A stretch of 64,000 nucleotides of DNA from Coriaria nepalensis (GCA_027186245.1 CP114484.1:13402001-13466000), one strand, 5' to 3'. Positions 32,434-44,605 are shown, counted from the first letter of the stretch. Made by a program: numbers and translations. Notes: generated by a model from the sequence alone, not told the origin.

Positions 32434-35061
32434 ATGTTAATTCTTGGAAGAAAAACTCATTTATTTCTACTACTGATCGAAACAATCTGTCTTCTTCCGG
32501 TAATCACCGCCTTCTGTAACCAATCATGCGGCTCCTACTCAGCCGCTAACCTCCTTCCTTCCCCGATCGGATTCTCCTACGGCTGTGAAATACATCTCGA
32601 ATGTGGTCCAAACAGCACTATCTTCATCGGCGAATTTCCAGTTCAATCCATCGATTCAGGCACGATCAAGGTCATCATACAGGCCAAATGTTCACGCCCT
32701 CTTTCTACCATTCGACAACTCTTCAGCCCTAATTTTGCCCCGACTTTACACAACGCGATTCTTCTCCAGAACTGTTCAAAGGAGGTATCAAACTGCATGC
32801 TGCCGGAGACAAAAGTCACGACTAGGTTCGAGGCCCCAAACTGCAGCGTCGAAAACTCTAACATAAGTTGCTACCCCGGCTCCAGCCCGAACGTTTCGGA
32901 TGGATATATAGACTTCGATAGGGTGATGAGAAGTGGTTGCCGCTATCTCTCATCGTCAATTTCTTTCAGTAACAGCTCGTTTCTGGTTTCATTGGAGATT
33001 CAGACGATGGAGATTGGCTGGTGGTTGACGGGGACGTGCGATTGTGATCGGAACGCGGATTGTATCGATGTTTTGCTGCCGTCTAATGGTACTAGACTTG
33101 GATATCGTTGCCAGTGCTTTGGAGGCTTCTCCGGCGATGGATACTCAGCCGGAGCTGGTTGCCTGAAAGGTTTGTTTTTTAGTGCTTAATTAATCAATTT
33201 TTTTATGCTGTTATTATTAATTTTTTTTTTCCTTTGTCTATTGATAAATGATCACTGTTCAAGTTTCAACTTTCAACTTTCAACTTTCAACGTTCAACGA
33301 TGGCTTTACTCCTACGCACTACGCAGTATAGTCTTAATATTGGAAAATCTATTAGGGAATATTTGTTCCTCAGAAATTATAATTAATGAATGTTAATTTC
33401 GCTCTGTTTTTGGTAAATCTGAATGCAAATCATTTTTTTCAAATAAAGCAGGCCATGATAAGTGGGTAATCTAACCTAAAACGTCTCTAATGGATAATTA
33501 GTGGAAAGATTAATATATTTTATTGCCACCTCCACGTAAGAAAGTCCAATTACTTGCTGGACTTAATTCGATTTTCCTTAATACGTCATTAGCGCCAGCT
33601 AACTGCCCGTTTCCTTGTCAACGGATGAAGCAGCTTCTTCCTCCCATTGCAACTTTTCTAAGTATCTCCACGGGGAATGCGGACGGAGCACGAAAGTCAT
33701 CATCCTAATTGCTGGTAAGTAGGACTTTTAAACCCAATGGTTATAAGTACTAATTAATCCCAATACGTGATAAGTACATCTGTTTTAAATTTTCAGGCAT
33801 TGGTGCTGGAATTTTGATAGTGAGCTTAGGTTTGATATGCTGCTTTATCAGGCGAAAAAGATGGTCCGGGTCGAAATTCCAAGGCATCTCAAATCGGCAG
33901 ATATCCGAAGCTACAGGGTCTTCTAGAATTTCAATATATGCTTACAAGGAAATAGAGAAAGCCACAGACAACTTCTCGGAAAAACAAAGGCTCGGAACAG
34001 GCGCCTATGGAACAGTCTATTCTGCAAAGCTACACAACGATGAATGGGTTGCCATTAAAAGGATCAGAAACAGAGACACGGACGGGATCAATCAAGTCAT
34101 GAATGAAATCAAACTCATTTCTTCAGTAAACCACCCGAATCTTGTCCGTCTCTTGGGTTGTTCTATAGACTACGGTGAGCAGATCCTTGTCTATGAATTC
34201 ATGCCTAATGGAACATTATCTCAACATTTACAAAGAGAAATAGGAGATGGGCTTGTTTGGCCCATTCGGGTCGCCATTGCTACGGAAACAGCCCAAGCAA
34301 TAGCCCATCTTCACTCCTCGATCACACCTCCGATATTTCATAGAGATATTAAGTCAAGCAATATACTGTTGGATTACAACTTCAAGTCGAAAGTTGCAGA
34401 TTTTGGTCTTTCAAGACTTGGTATGATGGAAATTTCCCATATATCAACGGCCCCGCAAGGAACTCCAGGCTATCTTGACCCTCAATACCATCAAGATTTC
34501 CATCTATCCGATAGAAGTGATGTGTATAGCTTTGGTGTGGTTTTGATAGAGATCATAACTGCGTTGAAAGTTGTGGATTTCTGTCGTCAAGCAAATGAGG
34601 TGAATCTAGCAGCTCTTGCGATTGATAGGATTTCAAACGGGCGTGTAGATGAGATTATAGACCCGTTTCTGAAGCTGAATCAAGATGCTTGGACCCTTTT
34701 AACATTACAAAAGGTAGCTGAGCTTGCATTTAGATGTTTAGCCTTTCACAGGGATCTGAGGCCCTCTATGTTAGAAGTGGCAGCTGAATTACAACAAATT
34801 GGTGAAACTAAGTTGGTTTCTTCTTCCGAACCGCACCGTATTATATCTTTTTCGGAGGTATCCAGTACTCGCTCGCTTTCTTCAAATATGAGCGATAAAT
34901 TGTTGAGTGAGGCAGGAAAGAGTGCATTGGAGAGACTAGATAAAGCTCCATCTCATGTGCAAACTGAAGCTGATGATAGTTTGAAGCCTGAGGAATCAAA
35001 GGCGAAGGATCGTTCACCAGTTTCAATTCAGGATCCATGGTTGAGTGAACATAGCTTGTGA
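32434..35061 (+). CDS. Wall-associated receptor kinase-like protein, WAKL14 type
   Basis: Three exons: 32434-33169, 33634-33714, 33797-35061; 2,082 bases, 693 residues. Signal peptide, then a cysteine-rich GUB_WAK-type galacturonan-binding region (CNQSCGSYSAANLLPSPIGF...), then an EGF-like/WAK-associated segment (CDCDRNADCIDVL...CQCFGGFSGDGYS). The short exon 2 (ASSSHCNFSKYL...STKVIILIAG) leads into the membrane span (IGAGILIVSLGLICCFI). The kinase has GTGAYGTVYSAK, VAIKR, HRDIKSSNILL, VADFGLSRLG and APQGTPGYLDPQY, all intact (RD kinase). The C-terminal VSIQDPWLSEHS resembles Arabidopsis WAKL14. For exon 2 I chose the acceptor at 33,633: acceptors upstream at 33,593 or so give an in-frame stop. 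It is a plasma-membrane receptor expected to sense cell-wall pectin. Confidence 0.92.
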
Positions 35062-35998
35062 TATATAATAGGGAAAAAAAATATACTACAGTCCTAATAG
35101 TACCAGGATACGTAATTTTGGTAGTTTACTGATTTAAATTTATTGAGTCGTTCAATTAAATTTGGTTCCTTTTTTTCTTGGACCCAAGAAATTTGGTTCT
35201 CTTGAGTTTGTCCTCCGTAAGAATGATAATTTCTTATGAGAAGCAAAAAATCAGAATCCGATCAAGCCGATTATACTAAATAATGGATGTGAGAAAATCG
35301 ATCAAATAAGATATCCGATTTGATAATAATTTCGGATATCTATATTAAATAGAGTCGGATATAAAAAAAAAAAAATTATGTATATTGAATCGGATATAAA
35401 AATATAAATTTTTATGGGATCGGATATTAATCCAATAAATTTCACATATTTCAGATGAAATTTGTTGAGAGAATCTTTTTGAGAGAATCTTAACTATTAA
35501 TTAACACATATATACATAACTAGGGTTTGCGAGTAAACCCAGTGCACGATCCCATAATATATTAAATACGGTCATAATTGTATATATTATAGATAATATA
35601 ATATATGATAAGGGTTTAAGGATCTAATTTATAACTTTTAAAAAATTGGATGGAAAGCATATTTTTATATAATAATAGAAAAAATAATTTTCTAACCTAA
35701 TTAAATATATAAAAATAAATTTTAAAAAATCACACTCTCTTAATACTTTTAATTTTTTATTATTATTAATATTTTCATAAATTATAAATTATTTTTAATA
35801 TTAAATATAACTGATATTTTGATTTTTCCCAATGATTCCTGACTCCAATATTGCAGTCAACAACTCAACATTAGGTAAATGAATATCCAAAACATGAATG
35901 AATGGCAGTGGGACCTCGTCCAGGTCCGCCACCACGTATGATATACAATTACACATCATACAACCACCTGAATAGTTTGTCCAAACTACCCGCCCTGC
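35062..35998. other. Convergent intergenic spacer
   Basis: This lies between the 3' ends of the WAK-like gene and allene oxide synthase. It is AT-rich. Several imperfect repeats of a CGGATAT word occur at 35,255-35,450 (TATCCGATTT, AATCGGATAT, GATCGGATATT), possibly remnants of a short element. No gene. Confidence 0.5.
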
Positions 35999-37540
35999 TC
36001 AAAAACTCGATTTCTTCAGTGAAGTTACAGTAACGGCCGCCCCTAACGGCGACGTTCCGACTTCAATCTCAATCGAATCATACCGCAAAAACAACTCTAT
36101 CACCAAAAGCCTCGAGACTAACACTACGAAATCTTTCCCTGCACACTGTTTATTCCCCACCGTCGGATTCTCTGACTCTGGTCCGTTTGACCACAGCACG
36201 TGCTTGAGCAACTTCTCCCCTTCCTCCCCCACGAACCGATCCGCTACAAACTCTTCTGATCTTTCGAATATTTTCGGATCCTTCGTAGCAAACGGTTGGT
36301 AACCGAATATCAACTCCCCTTTTTTCACCTTAAACGCTGCGTCGTGGCTCTCGATCAGAAGATCGCGCTTTGCTTTCCCGTACTGCAACGGAACCGGTGG
36401 TTCGATACGTAAAGACTCGTACACGACGGATTTCGTTAATGGAAGCTGTTCGATGGCAGCCATCGTGATTTTTCCACCGTTGGATCTGACGGCGGATCGG
36501 ATCTCTTCGGCTAGCTGGGTGTGGATCTTGACTCCTGCTCGTCCGATCCATTTTAGTAGATTGGGGAAGAAGATCTTCATACCTCCGAATGAATTGAAAC
36601 ACGTGGCGAACAGGAGGTTGTGACACGTTTCCTCTTTCGATAGGCCGAGTCTCTCCCCTTCCTCTAGTAAAAAACCAGGCGACTCGTAGAAGAAATCGTA
36701 AAGGCGATTGTAGTCGGATTTGACGAGGAATGAAGGAAGAGGGAAAGTGTGGATGAGAAGATCTTCTAGAATCTTCGGAAGGCCTAGTGTCAGAAGCGGG
36801 CTGAGCTGGAAGAGCACCCATTTGCCGATCAAACCCGGACCTTCGAGACCGAGTTTGGTCACCGCCGGGTCAACTCCATAGAGAGACCGAGCCAAGAAGT
36901 TGAACGCAGCGCGATCGTTGGCTTCTCCGAAATTAGCTTTACCTTCCGATGAGACGTCGTTTTCGAGCGATTCAAAGAGCTCGGTATAGCTGAAATGGAA
37001 TTGAGGGATCACCTCGTCGCGACGAGCCTTGAGGTGGAAGAACATGAGTCGTTTTAACTTCCCGTGTTTCGGTTCGGATGGGTCAAGGTAAGAGAGGACA
37101 CGGTAACCGCCGGTGAAGTCTGTTGACGGCATGAAAGTTCCGGTGAAAAGGTCCTTCTTTTCGACCTTGGTGACGTCGAAGAGTACGGGGAAGCTCTTGC
37201 CGTCGAGCAAAATGACGACGTTGCGATTGGGCGAAATGAATGGGCCCGGAGGCATGTTTGCTCTGAACACTGTTGATTGGTACTTTTGGATGCGTGATTT
37301 GAAGTACTCGTCTTTGCCTTGGTTGTAGAAGAAATCGAGCCGATCTTTGATGGGACCTATGAAAGGGAGGCCATAGTTGCCTGGGATTTTTCTGATGGGT
37401 AGTTCTGTGGGTTCTTCCACATGTGGCGAAGAAGCCAAGATCAGACGGACATTATTACTATTGTGCGTGAACGTTTTAGTAGTACACGATCCGCTTGTTG
37501 GCGGTAGAATAGAAGGAAAAGCTAGATATGTTACCGCCAT
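35999..37540 (-). CDS. AOS: Allene oxide synthase (CYP74A), chloroplastic, intronless
   Basis: A single 513-codon frame, the usual length and intronless structure of plant AOS. It converts 13-hydroperoxy-linolenate to an allene oxide, the first committed step of jasmonate synthesis in plastids. The first 45 or so residues are Ser/Thr-rich and act as a transit peptide, followed by LPIRKIPGNYGLPFIGPIKDR. CYP74 hallmarks: no membrane anchor; atypical I-helix region ATCFNSFGG lacking the oxygen-binding acid/Thr pair; ExxR in YESLRIEPP; the heme loop NPTVGNKQCAGKDFV with its CYP74-specific insertion. The F-N pair in the I-helix is consistent with AOS rather than hydroperoxide lyase. No lesions were seen. 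It lies convergent with the WAK-like kinase. Confidence 0.95.
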   Translation of the reverse strand: MAVTYLAFPSILPPTSGSCTTKTFTHNSNNVRLILASSPHVEEPTELPIRKIPGNYGLPFIGPIKDRLDFFYNQGKDEYFKSRIQKYQSTVFRANMPPGPFISPNRNVVILLDGKSFPVLFDVTKVEKKDLFTGTFMPSTDFTGGYRVLSYLDPSEPKHGKLKRLMFFHLKARRDEVIPQFHFSYTELFESLENDVSSEGKANFGEANDRAAFNFLARSLYGVDPAVTKLGLEGPGLIGKWVLFQLSPLLTLGLPKILEDLLIHTFPLPSFLVKSDYNRLYDFFYESPGFLLEEGERLGLSKEETCHNLLFATCFNSFGGMKIFFPNLLKWIGRAGVKIHTQLAEEIRSAVRSNGGKITMAAIEQLPLTKSVVYESLRIEPPVPLQYGKAKRDLLIESHDAAFKVKKGELIFGYQPFATKDPKIFERSEEFVADRFVGEEGEKLLKHVLWSNGPESENPTVGNKQCAGKDFVVLVSRLLVIELFLRYDSIEIEVGTSPLGAAVTVTSLKKSSF

Positions 37541-37799
37541 TTTTGTTAACCTAAGGGAGGGCTTTGACCTGATGAATGCTGACCCCTCTATGTTTTGCCG
37601 TTATTGTTAATATTGTTGACGGTGGTGGTGCTAGAGGAATAATTATGATGGAAGAGTACCGGAGAATAGTTAAGTGGAAATACAAGTGGGAAATGGTGGA
37701 GGGTGGGGCCTAAGTACTCTCATGCACGTGCGTGACTCAACTTGAATAGGATCGGATGGGACTATGAATCTGCTCTAGATTCATGTTATAAGTAATATG
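37541..37799 (-). promoter_or_regulatory. Upstream region of allene oxide synthase
   Basis: About 260 bases between the AOS start and the retroelement. A CACGTG-like G-box core (GCACGTGCGTGAC) lies at about 37,723-37,735. G-boxes are common in jasmonate-responsive promoters; a role here is inference. The retroelement edge close upstream limits the proximal promoter. Confidence 0.4.
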
Positions 37800-40700
37800 T
37801 TATAAATGAGTGAATAATCAATTTACCAAATAAAATATGACCGGTGATGAAGTAAAAGATCCTTAAAATCAAGTCACAACTTTCAAAATCAATAACTCTT
37901 TGAAGCATTTTGGCATCTGATCTTATAGGGCATTACGATTTGTCAAGTCAGATCTCATATTTTGACAATCACTCATCATGTTTTAAGATCCGTGAAGTTC
38001 AAGCTATATCCGACCTTAGAAGGTCGAGGCGTGAATTATAGCCCAAGAGCCTCTTTTATTGATTGATACTCAGTATAAATTAGTGCGAAATTTTAAATCA
38101 TAACTTATCTATTAAGTAATGATTACCGATATTAATTACCCGTTTCTTCAACTTCAGCTCATACTATTCCTCAATTTTTAAACATTATTTTAAAAGATGT
38201 GTTTACCTTTTTTTGCTCTTAAACTTCTCTTCTTCTTTCTTTCCGCATCTATGTTCTACTCTTACTTATTCATCCGTCATTTTTGCTCTCTGTAATTTTA
38301 ATCCTCTTGCAAACTCTGCTTAGCATTTGTAAGTCTCAAATTCTCCGAGATCTTTTCATCTTCAAATTTACTATATTTCTTCATCTTCCTTAATTATACT
38401 TTATTGCGTATGAACTCCAAGAAAAATTGTTTGAATTTTTTTTTTTCAGATTTTCTCGCATGCACATATTGTTTTTCAATTGTGTGGGTTTAGCCAGATT
38501 TTGATCCTTTTTTTTTGGAGCGTTCTCCATTCTTAATCCTACTTAGAAAAATATCATGATAATAATGACGTTATCTAATGGAGACCTAAATAAAAAACTA
38601 GCCCTAGCCTTAAAGAGAATGAGCTTGAGCTCCAGAAGGATGGCTTTATCTTAGCTTAGGGTCGCTTTAAACAAGTGTATCCTAATGTCGACCAATATAA
38701 ACTCAAATTTTCTTCACCTGAGATCATTTCTGATGAAGAGGGCAATGATGGAGACGATGATGATGGTGTGGATGGTGCTGGTGATGCTGACCAGCCTATG
38801 ATGTGCCCTTTAAACAAGCAAGATGAAGAAATGGTTCCTTAGTCTTTTGTTTGCTTTTTTTTTTCTTGAAACTTTTTGTAAGGTTATGGCTTCTAATCTT
38901 TATGTAGGTAAGAACCTTTTGTAGGAAACTTTAACTGATCTTATAATCAGAGCCTTTTATGCTTGAATTAGTTTTTTCATTTAATAAGTTATGCATTGTG
39001 TTAAGATCTTTTTGTTTTTTTCTTAGTCAAATCTTTATGTCACTTGGGGCCCTTAAAGGATATTAAGTCCTATAAATGGTTGAGATGCTAAGTAGATGAT
39101 CTTTTATTATGATATCAAGATCTTTGGTCCGAGACTGAGTAATCACGTTTGGTAATAGGTTGAGTTCAAACTTTAAGAGCTGAACTTAAAAACTCTGGTC
39201 GTATGTCTGAAGATTTTTATTGGACTGAGTTGAGTCTTTTAAGTTTTGGAGATGGCCTTAGGTCGGACTTTGGAGGTGTGGCCCACAATTATGACTTTTT
39301 TTGTTTGAACTGGTCATTAGGATTAACGATTATTTCAAGTCGGGCTTTTTTGGGGGGGGGGGGGGGGGGTGACCCCCGGTTCTAAGACTTATTAGTCCAA
39401 ACTAAGTCATCGAGCATGGCGATGGCCTCATGTTGGACTTTGGGGGTGTAGCCTCCAATCCTAAGACTTGTTTGCTTGAATAGAGTTATCGAGCTTGACG
39501 ATGGCATTGGGTTAGACTTTAGGGGTGTGGCCTCCAGTCCTAAGACTTATTTATCCAAACTGAGACATCAAGTTCGGCGATGGCCTTAGACTAAACTTTG
39601 GGGGTATGGCCCCCAATCCTAAGACTTGTTGGTTCAAATTAAGTCATCAAGCTAGTTGATTGCCTCAGTTCGAACTAAGTATGTCACTTGTTTCAAGGTT
39701 AAAACCCTCAAGTGCATTTTCGAAGCATATGAATCAGGCCAAAACTATAGATTTTGCATGAATCAAAAAGTTTATATGGATTACATTAGAGGTACCGGTG
39801 AAAAAAAACCCTCATGACACAAATAGGGGAAAAAATAGCCCCGACCCATGATACAAGATCTGTGACTTTAATAATAGGATTTCAGATGATCCACATTCCA
39901 TAGGTGAGAGAGAGCTTTTTCATCCCTGACCTCCAGTCTAAATGTTTCTTGTCAGACTATTATGATGACTTTGTAGGGTTCTTCCCAATTTTCATCGAAT
40001 GCCTATTTGTTCAGTTTTCGAATCTTCTTCAGCGCCAGATTGCCTACCTTCACTGCCCTTACTTTCACTTATGAGTTATAGTATCTCTACATTATCTATT
40101 TCAGTGCTACCTCGTGGAGGTGGGCAACATCTCTGGTTTCTTCAATGAAGTCAAGCACCTCAGATATGGCATCATCGTTGGCTTTGCTTCCGAATGTTAG
40201 TCTCCTATGAGAAGGCAATCCAATTTCTACTAGGATCATCACCTCTACTCCATAGACTATGCTGACCGGCGTCTCTTCAATGGCAGTTTGTGAAAAAGTT
40301 CTGATAGCTCAAAGGACTTTTAAAAGTTCGTCTGCCCAATTCCACTTTCGGTTGTTCAACTTTTTTTTATTAAAGAACATCATGACAACCTTATTGGTTA
40401 CCTTGACTTACCCATTTACTTTAGGGTGAGCAGGGGACGAGGTGAACATATTGATTTTTAATTTGATGCAGAACTCCCTGAAGTTGCCATTGTCAAATTG
40501 CTTTCCGTTGCTTGTAATCAGGACAATCAAGATGTTGAACCGACAAATTATATTCTTACAGACAAACTTTCTTATGTGGGCTCTAATAGTGTGTGCCATG
40601 GCTTCGACCTTGACCCATTTTTGTGATGTAGTCAATGACTATCGTTGCATATCTTCATTGAGATGAGGCTTGTGGCAGTTCTCCAATAATGTCAATACCT

Positions 40701-41265
40701 CATTTGGTGAAAGGCCACAAACTTGTAATCGAACTTAGTAAAGATGAGGGCTTCGTAAGAATGCTAGCATGTAACATTTATGCCATTTATTGCAAAAAGC
40801 GTCGGCATCCATTCTCAAGGTCGACTACTAATAGCTTTGCAGCGAGGCTCGCCTCGCTAGTGACCTTCCCCCTCAATGGTTGCCACAGACCCCCTATGCA
40901 GCTCCCACATCAGCTAGTTAGATTCGGCTTCACTTACGCACTGGATAATATTAATAATAGATAATTAAAGCGTATTAATGATCATTAATGTCGCTTTACG
41001 TATGACGATTTTTAGTTACTTATGCAATCAATGATATTTATTCTAATTATCAATTATGTAAGATTCAAACGGCTAGTAATTTGTCCAACCTCTTGAGACA
41101 TCTTAGCATTTAACCCTATAGGGTCGGCATGTTTTACCAAGTCGGACCTAATACTTTTTCGATCATCTATCATGTATTAAGATGAAGGCGTCTGGCCCTT
41201 GAAATTCTAACTACATCTGAGCTTAGAAGGTTAGGTGTGAATTATATTCCAACAACCAGTTTTTA
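37800..41265 (-). mobile_element. Decayed Ty3/gypsy element with diverged flanking LTR-like ends
   Basis: The ends at about 37,880-38,130 and 41,070-41,265 share the same ordered words (CTTATAGGGC/CCTATAGGGT, CAAGTCAGA/CAAGTCGGA, TCATCATGTTTTAAGAT/TATCATGTATTAAGAT, CCTTAGAAGGT/GCTTAGAAGGT, GTGAATTATA). They are therefore a diverged LTR pair. On the minus strand, about 40,700-39,880 encodes the integrase core and C-terminus (NGKQFDNGNFREFCIKLKIN, SSPAHPKVNG, NKWAFDENWEEPYKV-like). Gag, protease and RT are gone. 38,580-38,860 carries a plus-strand acidic frame (SSPEIISDEEGND...) of the kind carried as an extra ORF in some gypsy elements. The element contains the 79-bp repeat described separately. 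Confidence 0.75.
39190..39670. repeat. 79-bp tandem repeat, about five units, within the gypsy element
   Basis: The word AAGACTT recurs at 39,384, 39,463, 39,542 and 39,621, spacing 79 each time. Each unit also carries GATGGCNT, a GGACTTTGGGGGTGTGGCC-like stretch and CATCAAGCT. The first unit is lengthened and holds an 18-G homopolymer (39,352-39,369). Sequence divergence between units is moderate, so the array is old. Confidence 0.85.
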
Positions 41266-41642
41266 AGGCAGAATGTGGATCAAAACAGAGGAAGATGAAG
41301 ATCAAATCTCAAGTGCGAACGAAGACGATGAAGTCAGAAGGAACACCGTTTAGATCAAAGTCAACTTTGGTTGTCTGGTCCGAATTTCCTTTACGGGATT
41401 GGGAACAGTTTCGCGGGTTATTTGGGTTGTTCATGTGTTTGGTGGGTTTGGGCCTGAGTTTGTTCTTTTTATGGCCTGAGTTTGAATCGGGCCCAAACTA
41501 AATAGAGATGGCTATCATGGTGGAGCTAAGACACCTGGCTCATACACTGTCTCTCTGACGGTGGTGATCTGGACTGGAGTCTGGAGGGGGCATAGGGTTT
41601 ATAGAAAGATCAGTAGCTAACTTCTGCTCTTAAACCCTGTAA
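41266..41642 (+). promoter_or_regulatory. Upstream region of the plastid membrane-protein gene
   Basis: A short spacer between the right LTR and the start at 41,643. A frame at 41,295-41,501 has no recognisable similarity and is probably chance. No TATA box is evident. Confidence 0.4.
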
Positions 41643-43057
41643 ATGGAGCTTCTCTCTCTTTCTCGCGGGCTTCCCTCTTCTCTGCTCGGATTACCTAATC
41701 GTCGTCTCGTCTTCGCTCAAGTGGATTCTTCCAGCAGTGTTAGATTGAGTGGCCGAAGAGTGGAACCTGAATTGGCATCGACATGTAGGTCTCCATTTCT
41801 TTCTGTTTTATGTCCTTATACTTGTATTCTGATTCTGTTTGGTTGCTGAGAAAGCGCGCGAAACCGAATGCAAAATAGATTCGTTGCTTGTATCCTTACT
41901 GCTGATATATCTCCCTCTCTCTTATCTTGCAGCATATTTTACGAAGAGGAAATTTAGGGAACATTCATTGAGCAGAGTGGCCATCGTCTGCTTTTCTTCT
42001 AATTCTAACTCGGAAGCCAAACTGGAATTTTCTGGTAGGAAAAATTCAGATGTTCCCAGCAATAGGTTTGATGCGGTGGAGCCATTTCGCGGTAAATCAG
42101 GTTCTGTTTCATTTTATGGTCTTACGCACCAGTTGGTAGAGGAAGGGAAGTTAATGTCAGCTCCTTTCAATGAAGAAAAGGGCTCTTTGCTCTGGATCTT
42201 GGCACCTGCCGCCCTGATCTCTTCTTTGATCCTTCCCCAACTTTTTCTCACCGGTGCAATCGAGGCCTTCTTCAAGAATGAAATTCTCGTAGGTAATATT
42301 ATTCCCATTTTTTCAACATAAAGTTTATTGTTCAATCGTTTTTTGAAGTTATTTTTGGTAGACTTGGTTAAAACTAGCACTAATTGTACATTACATTTCA
42401 AATTGTTGAACAGAAATTGTGTCATCCTTAGTTTTCGAAATCCTCTTTTATATTGGGTTGGCCACATTTCTGATTGTAACTGACCGGGTTCAAAGGCCAT
42501 TTCTGCAATTCAGTACAAAGAGGTGGGGTCTTATTACAGGCCTTAAAGGCTACTTGTCATCTGCTTTCTTCACTGCTGGTTTCAAAGTTATTGCCCCTTT
42601 ATTTGCCGTTTATGTTACTTGGCCTATGATTGGCCTCCCTGCCCTAGTTGCAGTAGTGCCTTTTGTTGCTAGCAGCTTAGTTCAATTTGGTTTCGAAAAA
42701 CTTCTCGATAATAGAGGATCATCATGTTGGCCTCTTGTTCCCATTATCTTTGAGGTGTGTACCTTTCAAACCACGTAGGTATATGCCAAAGTTCTTGTTT
42801 TTTATATCTTTCAAAAATTCGAACAATTTTCTTTGCAGATTTATCGGATCTATCAGTTGACAAAAGCGGCTAATTTCATGGAGAGATTGATGTTTGGGAT
42901 GAAGGGTCTTCCTACCTCACCAGAATTGTTGGAAAAAAGTGGTGCTCTCTTTGCTATGATAGTTACTTTTCAAATCCTTGGTTTGGTATGCCTCTGGTCC
43001 TTAACGACTTTCTTTTTGAGGCTTTTCCCTTCAAGACCCGTTGTGGAAAACTACTGA
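41643..43057 (+). CDS. Predicted chloroplast multi-pass membrane protein, function unknown
   Basis: Four exons: 41643-41784, 41933-42292, 42414-42754, 42839-43057; 1,062 bases, 353 residues, phases consistent. The N-terminus is Ser/Arg/Leu-rich and poor in acids (MELLSLSRGLPSSLLGLPNR...), typical of a plastid transit peptide. Hydrophobic spans lie around LLWILAPAALISSLILPQLF, LVFEILFYIGLATFLIV, APLFAVYVTWPMIGLPALVA and LFAMIVTFQILGLVCLWSLT: four to six helices. It looks like the conserved plant-specific family that I associate, without certainty, with AT1G48460/AT5G63040. There are no catalytic motifs to suggest an enzyme. A frame running through the first intron (41,839) is not used because the donor/acceptor phases fit exactly. 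Confidence 0.75.
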
Positions 43058-43303
43058 CGCTTTTTAAGGATCAAATTCCAGCAACTTTACGGGTTTTGTT
43101 TCCTTCATGCATTGCTTTCTCTTTTTAATATCTTTTTAGTCCTAGACAACAATATACTTTTGAAATGACATGTTAGCTGATACAAATACAACCCTTGTGT
43201 TAGTTAAATTAGTTTTTATATCTGATAGTCTTGGTGAATTACAGGATCAGAATTTGTTTGAAGGAGCTTCTCAATTCATAAATTAAGGCAAAACTTTCAG
43301 CTG

Positions 43304-44605
43304 TCACCAGAAATCTTTGCAGGAACATATCCCATTCTTGAAATGATGAAACCGTTTATTATCTCTTACAATAATCTCTCGATCCTCGACTTTTGAAAGG
43401 GCCTTGATGAAATTATGGCAATCTCCACAAATCCTTAGATTCTTGATTATCCTCAAAGTAGTACCAGAAGGTGTATTCATAATCCCATAAGCAACAGCCA
43501 ATCTCTCACTGTGTTGCATCAATGCCTTCTCTTTTGCTTCTCTGTCTTCTTCATCATCTTCTACATGCCTCTTGCTTGATACCATTCCAATATCGCACAC
43601 TTCTCCTCCGCTCCATGACCGCATTTTTTCCAGATCATTTCTTTTAATCGGATTCGTTTTTTTCTGTTTTGAAAGCATCCCATCTCTGATTTTCTTTCTA
43701 TTACTAAGTTTCAAGCCAGAAGAAGGCTCCTTCGACTCAGCTCTAGTGTACTTCTGCAATGTCTCCCAGACAATTGAACTTGGTTCGATCGGCATATTGG
43801 CTATGAATTCTCTTGCCTCTGCGATTTTCAAATACTTCCCAAGAAGATCAATAAAACACACGTAATGCTCTGTGCACGGATTAATCCCAAAATCCCTACT
43901 CATGGATACTAAATAGTCTCGCCCTTCATCAACTGCCCCTAAGCATCTACAAGCCATTAAAACGCCTAAAAACGTGAACCCATCTGGCCTTATTCCTTCC
44001 ATTTTCATCCTCGTAAAGATGCCAAGAGCTTGAGGTCCTTCGCCGTTTTCCGCAAAACCAATCAGTATTTTGTTCCATGAATCCAAGTTTTTCTGCGGCA
44101 TTTTGTCAAACAGTTGTTGTGCAGTATTTACATCACCCATTTTGCAGAACATTCCTACTAATCTATTGAAGATAGCAATTTCGTAGTTTAATGCAGACAT
44201 CATCACAAAATCAAGAACCTTTTTCCCAGCATTCAACGACTTCATGTCCTCGCAAACTTGAATCAATTCAACGAGGTCCACAGTTCCCAATAATACTCCA
44301 TTCTTGTGCATCTCATTGACAGCTTCAATAGCTGCCTCTATGCTCCTTTCTCTTACAGATCTCACGAAATCGGAATTCGCCCACTTCTCTTCCAGCTGCG
44401 AAACTCTCGGAATCAGTTCGAATCCTCTCTTCTTCTTAGCATGAAATCCCAACACTTGTCTCTTCATTAATGGAAGCTTACCTGAGCTTGTGATTCCAGG
44501 GATTGAACATAAAGTCATAGAATTAAGAGTCCCTTCCGACATTGCTTGCACAAGATGATGATAATGATGAAGCAGTAATACGTACACTGTTCCCTTCTTA
44601 TTCAT
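43304..44605 (-). CDS. Short PPR protein with C-terminal DYW deaminase domain (MEF8/DYW2-like)
   Basis: Intronless, 433 residues. A short set of PPR repeats (about residues 130-270: [60 protein letters not shown]) is followed by E-type sequence. A DYW domain follows with zinc/catalytic motif [10 protein letters not shown], then [20 protein letters not shown] and the end CSCKDFW (DFW rather than DYW, a known variant). It resembles the few-repeat subgroup including MEF8 and DYW2, which act in C-to-U RNA editing in mitochondria and/or plastids, often in trans with other PPR proteins. A lysine-rich linker ([15 protein letters not shown]) precedes the DYW part. The start used is the first Met; MSEGTLNSM twenty codons on is an alternative, since a typical targeting peptide is not obvious. 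Confidence 0.88.
   Translation of the reverse strand: MNKKGTVYVLLLHHYHHLVQAMSEGTLNSMTLCSIPGITSSGKLPLMKRQVLGFHAKKKRGFELIPRVSQLEEKWANSDFVRSVRERSIEAAIEAVNEMHKNGVLLGTVDLVELIQVCEDMKSLNAGKKVLDFVMMSALNYEIAIFNRLVGMFCKMGDVNTAQQLFDKMPQKNLDSWNKILIGFAENGEGPQALGIFTRMKMEGIRPDGFTFLGVLMACRCLGAVDEGRDYLVSMSRDFGINPCTEHYVCFIDLLGKYLKIAEAREFIANMPIEPSSIVWETLQKYTRAESKEPSSGLKLSNRKKIRDGMLSKQKKTNPIKRNDLEKMRSWSGGEVCDIGMVSSKRHVEDDEEDREAKEKALMQHSERLAVAYGIMNTPSGTTLRIIKNLRICGDCHNFIKALSKVEDREIIVRDNKRFHHFKNGICSCKDFW

Noticed and set aside
9739..37540. P450s plus allene oxide synthase as one metabolic gene cluster
   Set aside because: AOS is a conserved single jasmonate gene 11 kb away beyond two kinase genes; no shared duplication or co-factor genes link them.
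39203..39385. 60-codon plus-strand frame as a gene
   Set aside because: It lies inside the 79-bp repeat and poly-G tract of a retroelement and ends in poly-glycine.
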